A stretch of 64,000 bases of DNA, taken from Maritimibacter alkaliphilus. GTDB lineage: Bacteria; Pseudomonadota; Alphaproteobacteria; Rhodobacterales; Rhodobacteraceae. The translations under genes were made by a program, and so were the position numbers. Position 1 is the first letter of the stretch, and each line of letters begins with the position of its first letter. The stretch is taken from the NCBI RefSeq assembly GCF_019801605.1, contig NZ_JAHVIT010000001.1, positions 310,001-374,000 on the forward strand, read 5' to 3'. The notes below the pieces were generated by a model. It ran no database searches. It saw only the letters and a list, made by a program, of their open reading frames with translations, and had not been told where the DNA came from. This document shows positions 1 to 11,451 of this stretch, piece after piece.

Positions 1-192
1 CGGCTGCGCGGCATCGCCGCCGAACGCGCCTCGGACCGGGTCTACCTGCGGGCGGACGGGACGGTGCCCTATGCCGAGATCATGCAGGTCATGGGCGCGA
101 TGAACCGCGGCGGCTTCAGCAACATCGGCCTCGTGACCGATGGCAATGGTCCGACGCTCGACAGCCCCACCGGGGCCGCGGGCTCGAACTGA
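1..192 (+). CDS. tolR: TolR, C-terminal fragment (biopolymer transport protein ExbD/TolR family)
   Basis: The open frame enters from the left edge and stops with TGA at 190-192, leaving 63 residues. It ends in the ExbD/TolR periplasmic domain pattern: a stretch with 'VYLRADGTVPY', then 'MGAMNRGGFSNIGLVTD', which matches the family's 'v.i.aD....y..v..vm......G..kvgl.t' ending. TolR is an inner-membrane protein that, with TolQ, uses the proton motive force to energise TolA. The tolA start codon follows 7 bases after the stop, consistent with the tolQRAB-pal operon. The N-terminal membrane helix and proton-channel aspartate lie outside the window. Confidence 0.9.
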   Translation, partial: RLRGIAAERASDRVYLRADGTVPYAEIMQVMGAMNRGGFSNIGLVTDGNGPTLDSPTGAAGSN

Positions 193-199
193 CCTTTCC

Positions 200-1405
200 A
201 TGAACACGGGACAGATCATATCCGGCGTGGGCCATGTAGGGCTCATCGGCTGGCTGCTTTTTGGCGGCATCTCGCCCGCGCGCCCGCCCGAGGTGGTGAC
301 CGAGGTTTCGGTCGTCACATCGGAGGAATTCGCGCGGTTGTCCGGCCAGACCGCCCCCGAGACGGAGACCGAGGCCCCCACGCCCGAGGGCCCGGCGGAG
401 CCTTCCGTGACCCCCGACCCGGAGCCCGCGCCCGAACCGGCCGCGGAACCCGAGCCTGCGCCCGCACCGGAGCCCGAGCCAGAGCCGGAACCGGCCCCAG
501 AACCTGAGCCGGCCCCAGAACCTGAGCCGGCGCCCGAACCGGAGCCCGCCCCGCAGCCGGAACCGCCCCAGCCGGAGCCGATGCAGGAGGTGGCCACACC
601 CGAACCTGCGCCCGAGCCGGTGCCCGATCCGACGCCGCCCGCGGCGCCGCGCGTGGCCTCGCGCCCGCAGGAGCGGCCCAGCATCGACGCCGCGCCTGCC
701 GAGATCGTGCAGCGGGAAACCACGCCCGAGCCCGCCCCGGAGGTGGAGCCCGAACCCGTGCCCGAGGTCGAGGAAACCGCGCCCCCCGAGGCGACGACCG
801 AGATCGTGACCGAGGCGGAGCGCCCGCAGAACGCGGCGCCCACCACCTCGCTGCGCCCGCAGACCCGCCCGCAGCGGCCCGCCGCCGCGCCGAAGCCCGA
901 GCCGACCCAGACCGCCGAGGCCAAGCCCGAACCCAAGGCGGAGCCGAAACCGGAGCCCAAGACCGAGCCCAAGCCGCAGAGCAACTCCAACAGCTCCGCG
1001 GTGGAGGATGCCTTGGCCAAGGCGCTCGCCGGTGGCGAGACGCCCGCGGAAACCCCGGCCGCGCCCCAGCGGCCCGCCGGCCCGCCGATGACGGCGAGCG
1101 AGCGCGAGGCGCTGCGCGTCGCGGTCTCGTCGTGCTGGAACGTGGGCTCGCTCTCCTCCGAGGCGCTGCGCACCACGGTCATCGTGTCCCTCGCGATGAA
1201 CGAGAACGGCACGCCCCAGGGCGAGACGATCCGCATGGTGTCCTACAGCGGGGGCGGCGAAGCGGCGGCGCGGCAGGCGTTCGAGGCCGCGCGGCGGGCA
1301 ATCATCCGCTGCGGTGCGCGCGGATTTGACCTGCCGCGTGACAAGTACAGTTCGTGGCGTGACATTGAAATGACATTCAACCCGGAGAAGATGCGGTACA
1401 AATGA
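200..1405 (+). CDS. tolA: TolA-like cell envelope integrity protein with Pro/Glu-rich spacer
   Basis: 401 residues. TolA bridges the TolQR motor in the inner membrane to TolB and Pal at the outer membrane. It has one membrane helix near residues 8-25, then about 280 residues of low-complexity sequence rich in Pro, Glu and Ala (repeats of 'EPEPAPEP'), then a C-terminal TolA/TonB-like domain from about residue 310 with two cysteines and a typical ending '[11 protein letters not shown]'. The classical enterobacterial TolA spacer is an Ala/Lys helix; here it is a proline-rich rod. I chose the ATG at 200 because it directly precedes the membrane helix and follows the tolR stop; an upstream in-frame ATG at 140 lies inside tolR. 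The stop overlaps the tolB start (ATGA). The middle of the gene contains near-perfect tandem DNA repeats. Confidence 0.85.
   Translation: MNTGQIISGVGHVGLIGWLLFGGISPARPPEVVTEVSVVTSEEFARLSGQTAPETETEAPTPEGPAEPSVTPDPEPAPEPAAEPEPAPAPEPEPEPEPAPEPEPAPEPEPAPEPEPAPQPEPPQPEPMQEVATPEPAPEPVPDPTPPAAPRVASRPQERPSIDAAPAEIVQRETTPEPAPEVEPEPVPEVEETAPPEATTEIVTEAERPQNAAPTTSLRPQTRPQRPAAAPKPEPTQTAEAKPEPKAEPKPEPKTEPKPQSNSNSSAVEDALAKALAGGETPAETPAAPQRPAGPPMTASEREALRVAVSSCWNVGSLSSEALRTTVIVSLAMNENGTPQGETIRMVSYSGGGEAAARQAFEAARRAIIRCGARGFDLPRDKYSSWRDIEMTFNPEKMRYK
491..526 (+). repeat. 18-bp tandem repeat inside tolA
   Basis: Two perfect 18-bp copies (491-508 and 509-526) sit in a wider run of diverged copies from about 420 to 570. 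Each unit encodes six residues of Pro/Glu/Ala rod. The unit length is a multiple of three, so copy-number change would alter rod length without a frameshift. Confidence 0.8.
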
Positions 1406-2739
1406 GCAAGATCACCGGACCCCTCACCGGCCTTCTGGCCGCCGCCAGCCTCGCGCTGATGATCCCCGCCGTGGCCTCCGCCCAGTCGGGCCCCCTCAGG
1501 ATCGAGATCACCGACGGCGTGATCGAACCGATGCCCTACGCGGTGCCGGATTTCGTGCCCGAAAGCGGCGCGGCCACCGAGATGGCGCAGCAGTTGGCCC
1601 GCGTCGTGGCCGATGACCTCAGCGGCACGGGGCTGTTCCGGGAAATCCCGGCAAGCGCCCATATCTCGCGGATCACCAGCTTCTCCTCCCCGGTGCAATA
1701 TGCCGACTGGAAGGCGATCAACGCGCAGGCACTGATCACCGGCGCCGTCTCGGTGCAGGGCGACCGGGTGACCGTGAAGTTCCGCGTCTACGACGTCTTC
1801 TCGGGCAAGGAACTGGGCTCGGGCCTGCAATTCGCGGGCACCACCGCCGGCTGGCGCCGCATGGCGCACAAGGTGGCCGATGCGGTCTATTCCCGGATCA
1901 CGGGCGAAGGCGGCTATTTCGACAGCCGTGTCGTCTACGTGGCCGAGACCGGGCCCAAGGACGACCGCCGCAAGCGTCTGGCGATCATGGATTACGATGG
2001 CGCCAACGTGAAATACCTGACCGAGAGCGGCTCCATCGTGCTGGCGCCCCGGTTCTCGCCCACCGGCGACCGGGTGCTCTACACCAGCTACGAGAGCGGC
2101 TTCCCCCGGATCTACGTCCTCGACGTGGCCAACGTGGGCCGGCGCGAGTTGCAGACCCAAGGCGGCAACATGGCCTTCTCGCCCCGCTTCGCGCCCGACG
2201 GGCGCACGGTGCTCTACTCGCTGGAAACCGGCGGCAACACCGACATCTACGCCCTCGACAGCGCGACCGGGCAGAGCCGCCGGCTGACCGATGCCCCTTC
2301 GATCGAGACCGCGCCCAGCTTCTCGCCGGACGGCACGCAGGTGGTCTTCGAAAGCGACCGCTCGGGCAGCCAGCAGCTCTACGTCATGCCGGTGACAGGC
2401 GGCGAGGCCACGCGGATCAGCTTCGGGCAGGGCCGTTACGGCACGCCCGTCTGGTCGCCCCGCGGCGACCTGATCGCCTTCACCAAGCAGAACAAGGGCC
2501 GGTTCCACATCGGCGTCATGCGCACCGATGGCTCCGAGGAGCGTCTACTCACGGCCTCGTTCCTTGACGAGAGCCCGACCTGGGCCCCGAATGGCCGGGT
2601 GATCATGTTCACCCGTGAGACCCAGGGCGCGCAGGGCCAGTCTTCGCTCTATTCCGTCGATATCTCGGGCCGCAATCTCAAGCGCGTGCGGACCGAGGGC
2701 GGCGCCTCGGACCCGTCCTGGGGCCCGCTGCAACCGTAA
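1402..2739 (+). CDS. tolB: TolB, Tol-Pal system beta-propeller protein
   Basis: 445 residues, the normal family length. TolB is a periplasmic protein that binds Pal and the TolA C-terminus. Residues 1-27 form a signal peptide ending 'VASA'. An N-terminal alpha/beta domain follows to about residue 165, and then a six-bladed propeller whose WD40-like PD40 motifs are visible as '[14 protein letters not shown]', '[13 protein letters not shown]', '[14 protein letters not shown]', '[13 protein letters not shown]' and '[13 protein letters not shown]'. The ATG at 1402 overlaps the tolA stop, which suggests translational coupling. pal follows 76 bases downstream. Confidence 0.97.
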   Translation: MSKITGPLTGLLAAASLALMIPAVASAQSGPLRIEITDGVIEPMPYAVPDFVPESGAATEMAQQLARVVADDLSGTGLFREIPASAHISRITSFSSPVQYADWKAINAQALITGAVSVQGDRVTVKFRVYDVFSGKELGSGLQFAGTTAGWRRMAHKVADAVYSRITGEGGYFDSRVVYVAETGPKDDRRKRLAIMDYDGANVKYLTESGSIVLAPRFSPTGDRVLYTSYESGFPRIYVLDVANVGRRELQTQGGNMAFSPRFAPDGRTVLYSLETGGNTDIYALDSATGQSRRLTDAPSIETAPSFSPDGTQVVFESDRSGSQQLYVMPVTGGEATRISFGQGRYGTPVWSPRGDLIAFTKQNKGRFHIGVMRTDGSEERLLTASFLDESPTWAPNGRVIMFTRETQGAQGQSSLYSVDISGRNLKRVRTEGGASDPSWGPLQP

Positions 2740-2815
2740 CGCCGCTTGCATTCCTTCGGGTTGGCTGCTGTGCTAGCATCAACCCGAAAAGCATAAGAAC
2801 GAGGCACGAGACGAC

Positions 2816-3349
2816 ATGAATTTCTCTACAAAAGCGGCACTTCTGCTGGCTGGCCTCTCGCTGGCCGCCTGTACCAACCCGGACCGGTTCGACAACGTCG
2901 ACGGCTATGGCAATGGCGCCGGCGGCTATGGTGCCGGGGCAGGGGCCTATGGTGACGGATCGGCCAGCGATCCCAGTTCGCCCGCCTACTTCCAGCAGAC
3001 CGTGGGCGACCGCGTGCTCTTCGCCGTGGACCAGTCGACGATTTCCGCCGAGGCGCAGTACACGCTCGACGGGCAGGCCGACTGGCTGATGCGCAACACC
3101 GATTACGTCTCGGTGATCGAAGGCCACGCGGACGAGCAGGGCACCCGGGAGTACAACCTCGCCCTCGGCGCGCGCCGGGCCAACGCGGTGCGCGAGTACC
3201 TGATTTCGAAAGGCGTCTCGGCCGCGCGGCTCAAGACCGTGAGCTACGGCAAGGAGCGCCCGATCGAGATCTGTTCCGAGGAAGCCTGCTATGCCAAGAA
3301 CCGTCGCGCGGTGACCACCATCGCCGCCGGGGCCATGGGCACCAGCTAA
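2816..3349 (+). CDS. pal: Pal, peptidoglycan-associated outer membrane lipoprotein
   Basis: 177 residues. A lipoprotein signal peptide ends in lipobox 'LAAC' with the lipidated Cys at 19. A flexible Gly/Tyr/Ala-rich linker (about residues 28-50) follows, then an OmpA-like peptidoglycan-binding domain with 'FAVDQSTI', 'IEGHADEQGTREYNLALG.RRA' and 'SYGKERP'. The asparagine and arginine of the 'YN..LG..RA' motif, which contact diaminopimelate in this family, are present. A Cys pair near the C-terminus ('ICSEEACYAKNRRAV') is common in alphaproteobacterial Pal. It lies between tolB and cpoB, the standard order. Confidence 0.97.
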   Translation: MNFSTKAALLLAGLSLAACTNPDRFDNVDGYGNGAGGYGAGAGAYGDGSASDPSSPAYFQQTVGDRVLFAVDQSTISAEAQYTLDGQADWLMRNTDYVSVIEGHADEQGTREYNLALGARRANAVREYLISKGVSAARLKTVSYGKERPIEICSEEACYAKNRRAVTTIAAGAMGTS

Positions 3350-3373
3350 CCTCAGCCAGTCAAGGAGACGTCG

Positions 3374-4222
3374 ATGCGGCCTTTCGCCGGTCTGATCCTC
3401 GGGTTTGCCATCGTCCTGTCGCCGGCCCTGCCGGTGGCGGCGCAGGACAGGACCGAGACCCTCGCCGATATCCGACAGGAGATGTCGGTCCTCTATGTCG
3501 AGGTGCAGAAGCTCAAGCGCGAGCTCTCCACCACCGGGGCGAGCGGGTCGCTCAACACCGGCGGCTCCGCGCTGACCCGCATCGACTCGATCGAGAGCGA
3601 GCTGCAGCGGCTGACCAACAAGACGGAGGAGCTGGAGCACCGCATCGACCGCGTGGTGACCGATGGCACCAACCGGATCGGCGATCTGGAGTTCCGCCTG
3701 GTGGAGCTCGAGGGCGGCGACGTCTCCAAGCTGGGTCAGACCACGACGCTGGGGGGCGGGGCCATGCCCGCCACCAGCGGCGGCGGCCCGGCCCCCGCGC
3801 CTGCAGGCGGCGCGTCCTCCGCGCAGGGCAGCGAACTGGCGATTGGGGAAGAGGCCGATTTCCAGCGGGCGTCGGAGGCGCTCGCCAATGGTGACTTTCG
3901 CGGCGCCGCGGACCTCCTTGAGACCTTTGGCGCGACCTACCCGGGCTCGCCCCTAGAGCCCGAGGCGCGGGTCAAGCGCGGTGAGGCGCTGGAGAAGCTG
4001 GGCGAGCAGACCGAGGCCGCGCGCTCCTTCCTCGCCGCCTACACGCTGGCCCCCGACGGGCCGCTGGCACCCGGTGCGCTCTTCAACGTCGGTCGCCTGC
4101 TCGGCCAGCTGGGCAAGGCGCAGGACGCTTGTGTCACGCTGGGGCAGGTCAGCGTCCGCTATCCGGAGGCCGCGGCAGCAACCCGCGCGAACGCGGAGAT
4201 GCAGTCGCTGGGCTGTTCGTGA
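3374..4222 (+). CDS. cpoB: CpoB/YbgF, Tol-Pal system TPR protein
   Basis: 282 residues. CpoB is a periplasmic protein that coordinates outer-membrane constriction with peptidoglycan synthesis at division. It has a signal peptide (about 1-24, ending 'VAAQ'), a trimeric coiled-coil segment (about 30-115, with heptad-like 'IRQEMSVLYVEVQKLKREL' and 'ELQRLTNKTEELEHRIDRV'), a Gly/Ala/Pro linker, and a C-terminal TPR region from about 160 with 'FQRASEALANGDFRGAADLLETF' and 'YPGSPLEPEA'. It is 24 bases downstream of pal. Its stop overlaps the GTG of tilS. Confidence 0.92.
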   Translation: MRPFAGLILGFAIVLSPALPVAAQDRTETLADIRQEMSVLYVEVQKLKRELSTTGASGSLNTGGSALTRIDSIESELQRLTNKTEELEHRIDRVVTDGTNRIGDLEFRLVELEGGDVSKLGQTTTLGGGAMPATSGGGPAPAPAGGASSAQGSELAIGEEADFQRASEALANGDFRGAADLLETFGATYPGSPLEPEARVKRGEALEKLGEQTEAARSFLAAYTLAPDGPLAPGALFNVGRLLGQLGKAQDACVTLGQVSVRYPEAAAATRANAEMQSLGCS

Positions 4223-5472
4223 CGCAGCATGAAGAGCTGCTGAAAGAAGTCGTCGGCGGGGCCTTCCTGCCGAAGACCCCCGACCGGATCGGCATCGCCG
4301 TGTCCGGGGGCGGGGACTCGATGGCGCTGATGGTCATGCTGGCGGAACTTCAGGCCTGCCTGCGGACCGAGCTCTTCGCCGTCACCGTGAACCACGGGCT
4401 GCGCCCGGAGGCGCGGCAGGAGGCGCTGCTGGTGGCGGAAACCGCCGCGGACCTCGGCATCAAGCATGACATTCTCACGTGGTCGGGCTGGGACGGGCAG
4501 GGCAACCTGCAGGACCGGGCCCGGCGCGCCCGCTACGACCTGCTGGCTGACTGGGCGCGGCGCAGGGGCATCCCCGTCATCGCACTGGCCCATACCGCCG
4601 ACGATCAGGCCGAGACGGTGCTGATGCGGCTGGCGCGGGCCTCGGGGGCGGACGGGCTCTCGGCGATGTCGGCCCGGCGCCGTCTGGATGGCGTCACGCT
4701 GGTGCGCCCGATGCTGACGTTGCGTCGCTCCGATCTGCGCGATTTCCTGCGGGTTCGTGGCCGGACATGGGTCGAGGACCCGTCGAATTCCGACAGCCGC
4801 TATGAACGCGTCCGCATCCGCGAGGCGATGACGCTGCTGGAGCCGCTGGGGCTGACGGTGCCGGCACTCTGCAATGTGGCCGACAACCTGTCGTCAATCC
4901 GCGAGACCCTGAATTGGTACACGTTCACCGAGGCCCGCGGGCTGGTCGGCTTCGAGGCCGGCGACCTGCTGATCGCCCGGGCCGGGTTTCGCCTGCTGCG
5001 CCCTGAAATCGCCCGCCGCCTGCTGCAACGGGCCCTGATGTGGGTGGGCGGCGCGGAATATCCGCCCCGCCGCACCGCGATGCACCTGCTGCAGGAGGCG
5101 ATTTCCGCCGGCACCGGCATGACCCTGATGGGCTGCCGGATCACCGTGGACACGCAGGCCATCCGGATTTTCCGGGAATTCAACGCGGTCGCACATCTCT
5201 GCGCCCCCGTGCGCGAGACGTGGGACGGGCGCTGGAAACTGGACGGACCGTGGCCAGATGCTGCCGAGATCGCAGTTTTGGGGGAGGCAGGGCTTGCCGA
5301 ATGCCCCGCATGGCGCGACACTGGGCTGCCGCGCGCGTCGCTGCTCGCCTCCCCAGCCGTCTGGCGCCGGGGTGTGCTGATCGCAGCGCCGCTGGCGGGA
5401 CGTGCCGAGGGCTGGACCGCCACCCTCGTGAGGGACACAGAGAGTTACTTTGCCGCGCTGCTCACGGATTGA
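4219..5472 (+). CDS. tilS: TilS, tRNA(Ile)-lysidine synthase
   Basis: 417 residues from the GTG at 4219, which overlaps the cpoB stop (GTGA). TilS converts C34 of tRNA-Ile(CAU) to lysidine using ATP and lysine, changing decoding from AUG to AUA. The PP-loop signature 'SGGGDS' is at about residues 29-34, followed by 'VTVNHGLRPEA' and 'LAHTADDQAETVLMRLARASGADGLSAM', which are typical TilS motifs. The C-terminal third is weakly conserved, as usual. An upstream in-frame ATG at 4129 would put 30 extra residues inside cpoB and is unlikely. The tol-pal-tilS-ftsH order is common in this family. Confidence 0.94.
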   Translation: MTQHEELLKEVVGGAFLPKTPDRIGIAVSGGGDSMALMVMLAELQACLRTELFAVTVNHGLRPEARQEALLVAETAADLGIKHDILTWSGWDGQGNLQDRARRARYDLLADWARRRGIPVIALAHTADDQAETVLMRLARASGADGLSAMSARRRLDGVTLVRPMLTLRRSDLRDFLRVRGRTWVEDPSNSDSRYERVRIREAMTLLEPLGLTVPALCNVADNLSSIRETLNWYTFTEARGLVGFEAGDLLIARAGFRLLRPEIARRLLQRALMWVGGAEYPPRRTAMHLLQEAISAGTGMTLMGCRITVDTQAIRIFREFNAVAHLCAPVRETWDGRWKLDGPWPDAAEIAVLGEAGLAECPAWRDTGLPRASLLASPAVWRRGVLIAAPLAGRAEGWTATLVRDTESYFAALLTD

Positions 5473-5553
5473 ACCTGACGGCGTGAAGCTTATTTAAACC
5501 GGATAGCCCCTGTGATACGAGCCGGGGGCAACCGGAATTTGGGGAGACCTTCC

Positions 5554-7460
<1,907 letters not shown>

Positions 7461-7461
<1 letters not shown>

Positions 7462-8243
7462 TGACCGACACTGCGAAAGATTGGAGTCCCGGGGCCTATG
7501 ACAGGTTCCGGGACGTTCGTTTGAGGCCCGCGCTGGACCTGCTGGCCCGCCTCGCGCGGCCCAAGGGGCCGGTGGTGGACCTCGGCTGTGGATCGGGGGC
7601 CGCCGGGCCCGCCCTGCGCGCACTGGCAGGGCAGGCGCGGCTGACCGGCCTCGACAGCTCTCCCGCCATGCTGGTCAAGGCCGAGGCCACGGGCGCCTAT
7701 GACGCGCTGGAGCAGGCCGACATCGCGCTCTGGCAGCCAGAGGTTCCGCCCGCGCTGATCTTCTCCAACGCGGCGCTGCATTGGCTGGGCGGCCATGCCA
7801 CCCTGCTGCCGCGCCTTGCCGGGCTGCTGGCGCCCGGTGGCACGCTGGCGGTGCAGGTGCCGCATCAGAACAACGCCCCCTCGCATCGGATCTGGCATTC
7901 GCTGGTGGAAGAGCATTTCCCCGGCCGCTTCGATCCCGCCACGGCGCCCGGCATCGAGCGCCCCGCGACCTACCACGCGATGCTTTCGCCGCTGGGGCAG
8001 CTCGACCTCTGGGAGGTGGACTATTACCAGGTCCTGCCCAAGGCGGAGGAGGGCCACCCCGTGCGGCTCTTCACCCAGTCGACCTTTGCACGTCCGGTGC
8101 TGGACAGCCTGCCCGAGGACGAGCAGGCGCAGCTGGTCGCGCTTTACGACGAGGTGATCGAGGCGGCCTATCCGCGCTCTGCCGATGGCTCGGTGCTGTT
8201 CCCGTTCCGGCGGCTCTTCTTCACCCTGCGGCCCAGGGCCTGA
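7461..8243 (+). CDS. SAM-dependent methyltransferase, trans-aconitate 2-methyltransferase-like
   Basis: 260 residues. Class I Rossmann methyltransferase: motif I 'VVDLGCGSGAAGPAL' near residues 38-52, an acidic motif II region ('LTGLDSSPAML'), and a motif around 'FSNAALHWL'. Three segments resemble trans-aconitate methyltransferase (Tam) specifically: the 'LHW...H..LL..L...L.PGG.LAVQVP' stretch, 'YHAMLSPLGQLDLWEVDYYQVL', and the overall length. Tam methylates trans-aconitate, a TCA-cycle inhibitor that forms spontaneously. The ATG overlaps the ftsH stop, so it is probably co-transcribed with ftsH. Substrate assignment is inference; a generic methyltransferase is the alternative. Confidence 0.75.
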
Positions 8244-8459
8244 CGGGCAGAGACCTGGGCCTGCGGGTTGGGCCTGCGGGAACGCCGGCCTGCCGTGTCA
8301 CGTTCTGGAGCATTTCCGAGGGGCGCAACCGGTGCCGTCGGTTCAGATGGGCCGGGAAATGATCTCAAGGCAGCCTCCTGCCTGAGCGCAGGGCGGGGGT
8401 TGACACTCCGGCCCCCGTACCGGTTCATCGGGCCTCATTCCACCGCCTGAGGACAGGAC

Positions 8460-9065
8460 ATGCCCGCGCTCAAACCTACTGATTTCACCGCCCGTATCGT
8501 CTGGCTTGGCCGCGTGCCGTCGCGCGAGGCGGCGCTCGACTCGCGGCCGGTGCAAACGCTGGCGCTGAGTTTCGCGGGGCCGGAGGGCGAGGATCACGGC
8601 GGGCTGACCCGCCCGTCCTGCAGCCGCGTCCTGTCGCAATATCCCCGCGATACGGAGATCAGGAACGTCCGGCAACTCTCGGTGATCTCTCAGGAAGAAC
8701 TGGAAGCGATCGCCACGGAGATGGGCCTCGCAAGCCTCGATCCGGCGTGGCTGGGGGCGACGCTGGTGATCGCGGGCATCCCCGACTTCACCCTCGTGCC
8801 GCCGTCTTCGCGGCTACAGGGGGCAAACGGGGCGACGATCACCCTTGATATGGAAAACCGCCCCTGCCAACTTCCGGCCAAGGTCATCGCCGCGCATCAC
8901 CCGGAGCAGGCCCGCCTCTTCAAGCGGGCGGCGACGGGACGGCGCGGCGTGACGGCATGGGTGGAGCGGGAAGGGACGTTCACTCTCGGAGAAGAACTGC
9001 GCCTGCATGTGCCGGACCAGCCGGTCTGGCCTCATATGCAGGCGGCGCGGGGGGCTCTCGTCTGA
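8460..9065 (+). CDS. MOSC-domain protein
   Basis: 201 residues. MOSC (molybdenum cofactor sulfurase C-terminal) domains bind sulfur or molybdenum-cofactor derivatives. Visible features are 'DHGGLTRPSCSRV' near residue 42, the acidic 'VISQEELEAIA' helix, and 'LDMENRPCQLPAKVI' near 136, where the conserved cysteine of the family's 'R.PC' motif sits. Length and layout match stand-alone MOSC sulfurase-like proteins. A Shine-Dalgarno (GAGGACAGGA) lies directly upstream. No molybdoenzyme gene is adjacent, so its partner is unknown. Confidence 0.75.
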   Translation: MPALKPTDFTARIVWLGRVPSREAALDSRPVQTLALSFAGPEGEDHGGLTRPSCSRVLSQYPRDTEIRNVRQLSVISQEELEAIATEMGLASLDPAWLGATLVIAGIPDFTLVPPSSRLQGANGATITLDMENRPCQLPAKVIAAHHPEQARLFKRAATGRRGVTAWVEREGTFTLGEELRLHVPDQPVWPHMQAARGALV

Positions 9066-9067
9066 CC

Positions 9068-9142
9068 TCAGCCGAGCAGAAGCGCGGCGCCGAGAAGGGT
9101 CAGGGCGAAAGATGCGTGGATAACGAGCGTTGCGGCTTTCAT
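9068..9142 (-). CDS. Possible 24-residue hydrophobic membrane peptide
   Basis: A short frame on the minus strand starts with ATG at 9142-9140 and stops with TGA at 9070-9068. It is preceded by a good Shine-Dalgarno (AGGGAG, 6-7 bases spacing). The peptide starts 'MKAATLV' and ends 'LLGAALLLG'; it has one charged residue at the N-terminus and otherwise forms a single predicted membrane helix. It lies in the gap between the MOSC gene and fhs, convergent to MOSC. I do not recognise a family. It may be chance, since short frames like this are common. Confidence 0.3.
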   Translation of the reverse strand: MKAATLVIHASFALTLLGAALLLG

Positions 9143-9268
9143 CTTGTGTCTCCCTTTGTCATCTGTCCCCCCAACGCGCCGAAGCGACCGCGGGTTCCAT
9201 GAGTCTCCGATCCGGGAGGCCGCCATGGCCCGAATGCCCCCCTCGCGAGGCGTCAGAAGGACAGGAAC

Positions 9269-10945
9269 ATGACTGCGAAGACCGACATTGAAATTGCCCG
9301 CGCCGCCAGCAAGCAGCGCATTCAGGCCATTGGCGCCAAGCTGGACATTCCCGAGGAGGCGCTGCTGCCCTATGGCCATGACAAGGCCAAGATCGCGCAG
9401 GACTTCATCGCCGGGCTCGCCGACAAGCCCGATGGCAAGCTGATCCTCGTGACCGCGATCAATCCCACGCCCGCGGGCGAGGGCAAGACGACGACGACCG
9501 TGGGTCTGGGCGACGGGCTCAATGCCATCGGCAAACGGGCGGCGATCTGCATCCGCGAGGCCAGCCTCGGCCCCTGCTTTGGCATGAAGGGCGGCGCGGC
9601 TGGCGGCGGGCATGCGCAGGTCGTGCCGATGGAGGAGATGAACCTCCACTTCACCGGCGATTTCCACGCCATCACCTCGGCCCACAATCTGCTGGCGGCC
9701 ATGGTGGACAACCACGTCTACTGGGGCAATGAGTTGGAGATCGACACCCGCCGGATCACGTGGCGCCGGGTCATGGACATGAACGACCGGGCGCTGCGCG
9801 ACGTGGTGACCTCGCTGGGCGGTGTCGCCAACGGCTATCCGCGCCAGAGCGGCTTCGACATCACCGTGGCCTCCGAAGTCATGGCGATCCTCTGCCTCGC
9901 CACCTCGCTGGACGATCTTCAGGCACGCCTCGGGCGGATCATCGTCGGCTATCGCCGCGACCGGACCCCGGTGACGGCGGCGGACGTGAAGGCCGATGGC
10001 GCTATGACGGTGCTGCTGAAGGACGCGATGCAGCCGAACCTCGTCCAGACGCTGGAGAACAACCCGGCCTTCGTCCACGGCGGGCCCTTCGCCAATATCG
10101 CCCATGGCTGCAACTCTGTCATCGCGACCCGGACAGCCCTGAAGCTGGCCGATTACGTGGTGACCGAGGCTGGTTTCGGCGCCGACCTCGGGGCAGAGAA
10201 GTTCTTTGACATCAAGTGCCGCAAGGCCGGGCTGGAACCGGCGGCGGTTGTGCTGGTGGCCACGGTCCGGGCGCTGAAGATGAACGGCGGCGTGGCCCGC
10301 GCGGACCTCGGCGCCGAGGACGTGGCAGCGGTGCGGGCCGGATGTGCCAATCTGGGGCGCCATATCGAAAATCTGCAAGGCTATGGCGTGCCCGTCGTTG
10401 TGGGCATCAACCATTTCACCGGCGATACCGAGGCGGAAGTTGAAGAAGTGAAAGTCTTCTGCGCCGAACACGGGGTCGAGGCGCTGCTTTGCACCCACTG
10501 GGCCGAGGGCTCCAAGGGGATCGAGGCGCTCGCTGAGACCGTGGCGGCGCTGGCCGATGGCGGCACCGCAGAGTTCGAGACGCTCTATCCCGACGCGATG
10601 CCGCTGGCCGAGAAGATCGAGACCGTGGCCAAGCGGATCTACCGCGCGGGCAGCGTCCAGATGAGCGATGCGATCCGCAAGCAGCTGGCGGAATGGGAAG
10701 AGGCCGGGCACGGCGACCTGCCGGTCTGCATGGCCAAGACGCAATACAGCTTCTCCGCCGATCCGACCCTGCGCGGCGCGCCCGACGGGCATGACCTGCC
10801 GGTGCGCGAGGTGCGTCTCTCGGCCGGGGCGGGCTTCGTGGTGGCGATCTGCGGCGAGATCATGACCATGCCCGGCCTGCCGTCGAAACCTGCCGCCGAA
10901 GCCATCCGCCTGAACGACATGGGCCAGATCGAGGGGCTGTTCTGA
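9269..10945 (+). CDS. fhs: Formate-tetrahydrofolate ligase
   Basis: 558 residues, the normal length. Fhs makes 10-formyl-tetrahydrofolate from formate, THF and ATP, feeding one-carbon metabolism. The ATP-binding motif '[15 protein letters not shown]' is at about 67-81, followed by the conserved '[33 protein letters not shown]' block (about 104-136) and the C-terminal '[15 protein letters not shown]' motif. The ATG at 9269 has a purine-rich ribosome site (AAGGACAGGAAC). The stop overlaps the start of the chorismate mutase gene. In Rhodobacteraceae fhs is often linked to demethylation pathways (for example DMSP, methylamines), but no such genes are in the window. Confidence 0.97.
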   Translation: MTAKTDIEIARAASKQRIQAIGAKLDIPEEALLPYGHDKAKIAQDFIAGLADKPDGKLILVTAINPTPAGEGKTTTTVGLGDGLNAIGKRAAICIREASLGPCFGMKGGAAGGGHAQVVPMEEMNLHFTGDFHAITSAHNLLAAMVDNHVYWGNELEIDTRRITWRRVMDMNDRALRDVVTSLGGVANGYPRQSGFDITVASEVMAILCLATSLDDLQARLGRIIVGYRRDRTPVTAADVKADGAMTVLLKDAMQPNLVQTLENNPAFVHGGPFANIAHGCNSVIATRTALKLADYVVTEAGFGADLGAEKFFDIKCRKAGLEPAAVVLVATVRALKMNGGVARADLGAEDVAAVRAGCANLGRHIENLQGYGVPVVVGINHFTGDTEAEVEEVKVFCAEHGVEALLCTHWAEGSKGIEALAETVAALADGGTAEFETLYPDAMPLAEKIETVAKRIYRAGSVQMSDAIRKQLAEWEEAGHGDLPVCMAKTQYSFSADPTLRGAPDGHDLPVREVRLSAGAGFVVAICGEIMTMPGLPSKPAAEAIRLNDMGQIEGLF

Positions 10946-11256
10946 TGCGCCTGACCCGCAAGACCCCGGCCGAGGTAGAGACCATGCCCGAGCTGCGGGC
11001 GCAGATCGACCACCTCGACCGGGAATTGATCGCATTGCTCGCGGAACGTCAGCGCCACATCGACCGGGCGGCGCAGCTCAAGCCCGCGCTCGGCTGGCCG
11101 GCGCGGATCGACGAGCGGGTCGAGGAAGTGGTGGCCAAGGTCGAGGCGACGGCAGAGGAGCTGGGCTTCGATCCGGCCCTGGCTGGCGCGCTGTGGCGGC
11201 AGATGATCGACGAGGCGATCGCCCGCGAAGAACGGCTGATGGCCGGGCGTCGCTGA
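10945..11256 (+). CDS. Chorismate mutase (AroQ type)
   Basis: 103 residues, all-helical. The N-terminal helix 'MPELRAQIDHLDRELIALLAER' and the second segment 'RHIDRAAQLK' match the AroQ fold, where Arg and Lys bind chorismate; 'ERVEEVVAKVEATAEELGFDPALAGALWRQMIDEAIAREE' matches helices 2 and 3. The enzyme rearranges chorismate to prephenate on the route to Phe and Tyr. Isochorismate-pyruvate lyases have the same fold, so substrate is not settled by sequence alone. It overlaps the fhs stop by one base (TGATG) and is followed by a rho-independent terminator, so fhs and this gene likely form a two-gene unit. Confidence 0.85.
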   Translation: MRLTRKTPAEVETMPELRAQIDHLDRELIALLAERQRHIDRAAQLKPALGWPARIDERVEEVVAKVEATAEELGFDPALAGALWRQMIDEAIAREERLMAGRR

Positions 11257-11281
11257 GCGCCGAGGTCTGCCGAGCCTGATG

Positions 11282-11308
11282 GGGCGCCGTCGTGGCGGCG
11301 CCCTTTTT
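11282..11308 (+). terminator. Rho-independent terminator of fhs-chorismate mutase
   Basis: Perfect 8-bp GC stem GGGCGCCG / CGGCGCCC (11282-11289 and 11296-11303), 6-base loop, then five T. It begins 26 bases after the chorismate mutase stop. Confidence 0.9.
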
Positions 11309-11451
11309 CGTGCTTTTTCGTGCCGGGCGTGGCGGCCCGGTCCGCTCTCGTGGCGTGTCAGAGCCGCGGAGGGGACGACATCCCCACCTCGCGTGCGCCC
11401 TTGCCTGTCTCGCGCGCTGTGGGACCCCTTGGGTGGCGTCGTCGCGCCGCG

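Noticed and set aside
140-199. Upstream ATG extension of tolA
   Set aside because: Lies inside tolR and adds a non-conserved Arg/Pro/Ser segment before the membrane helix.
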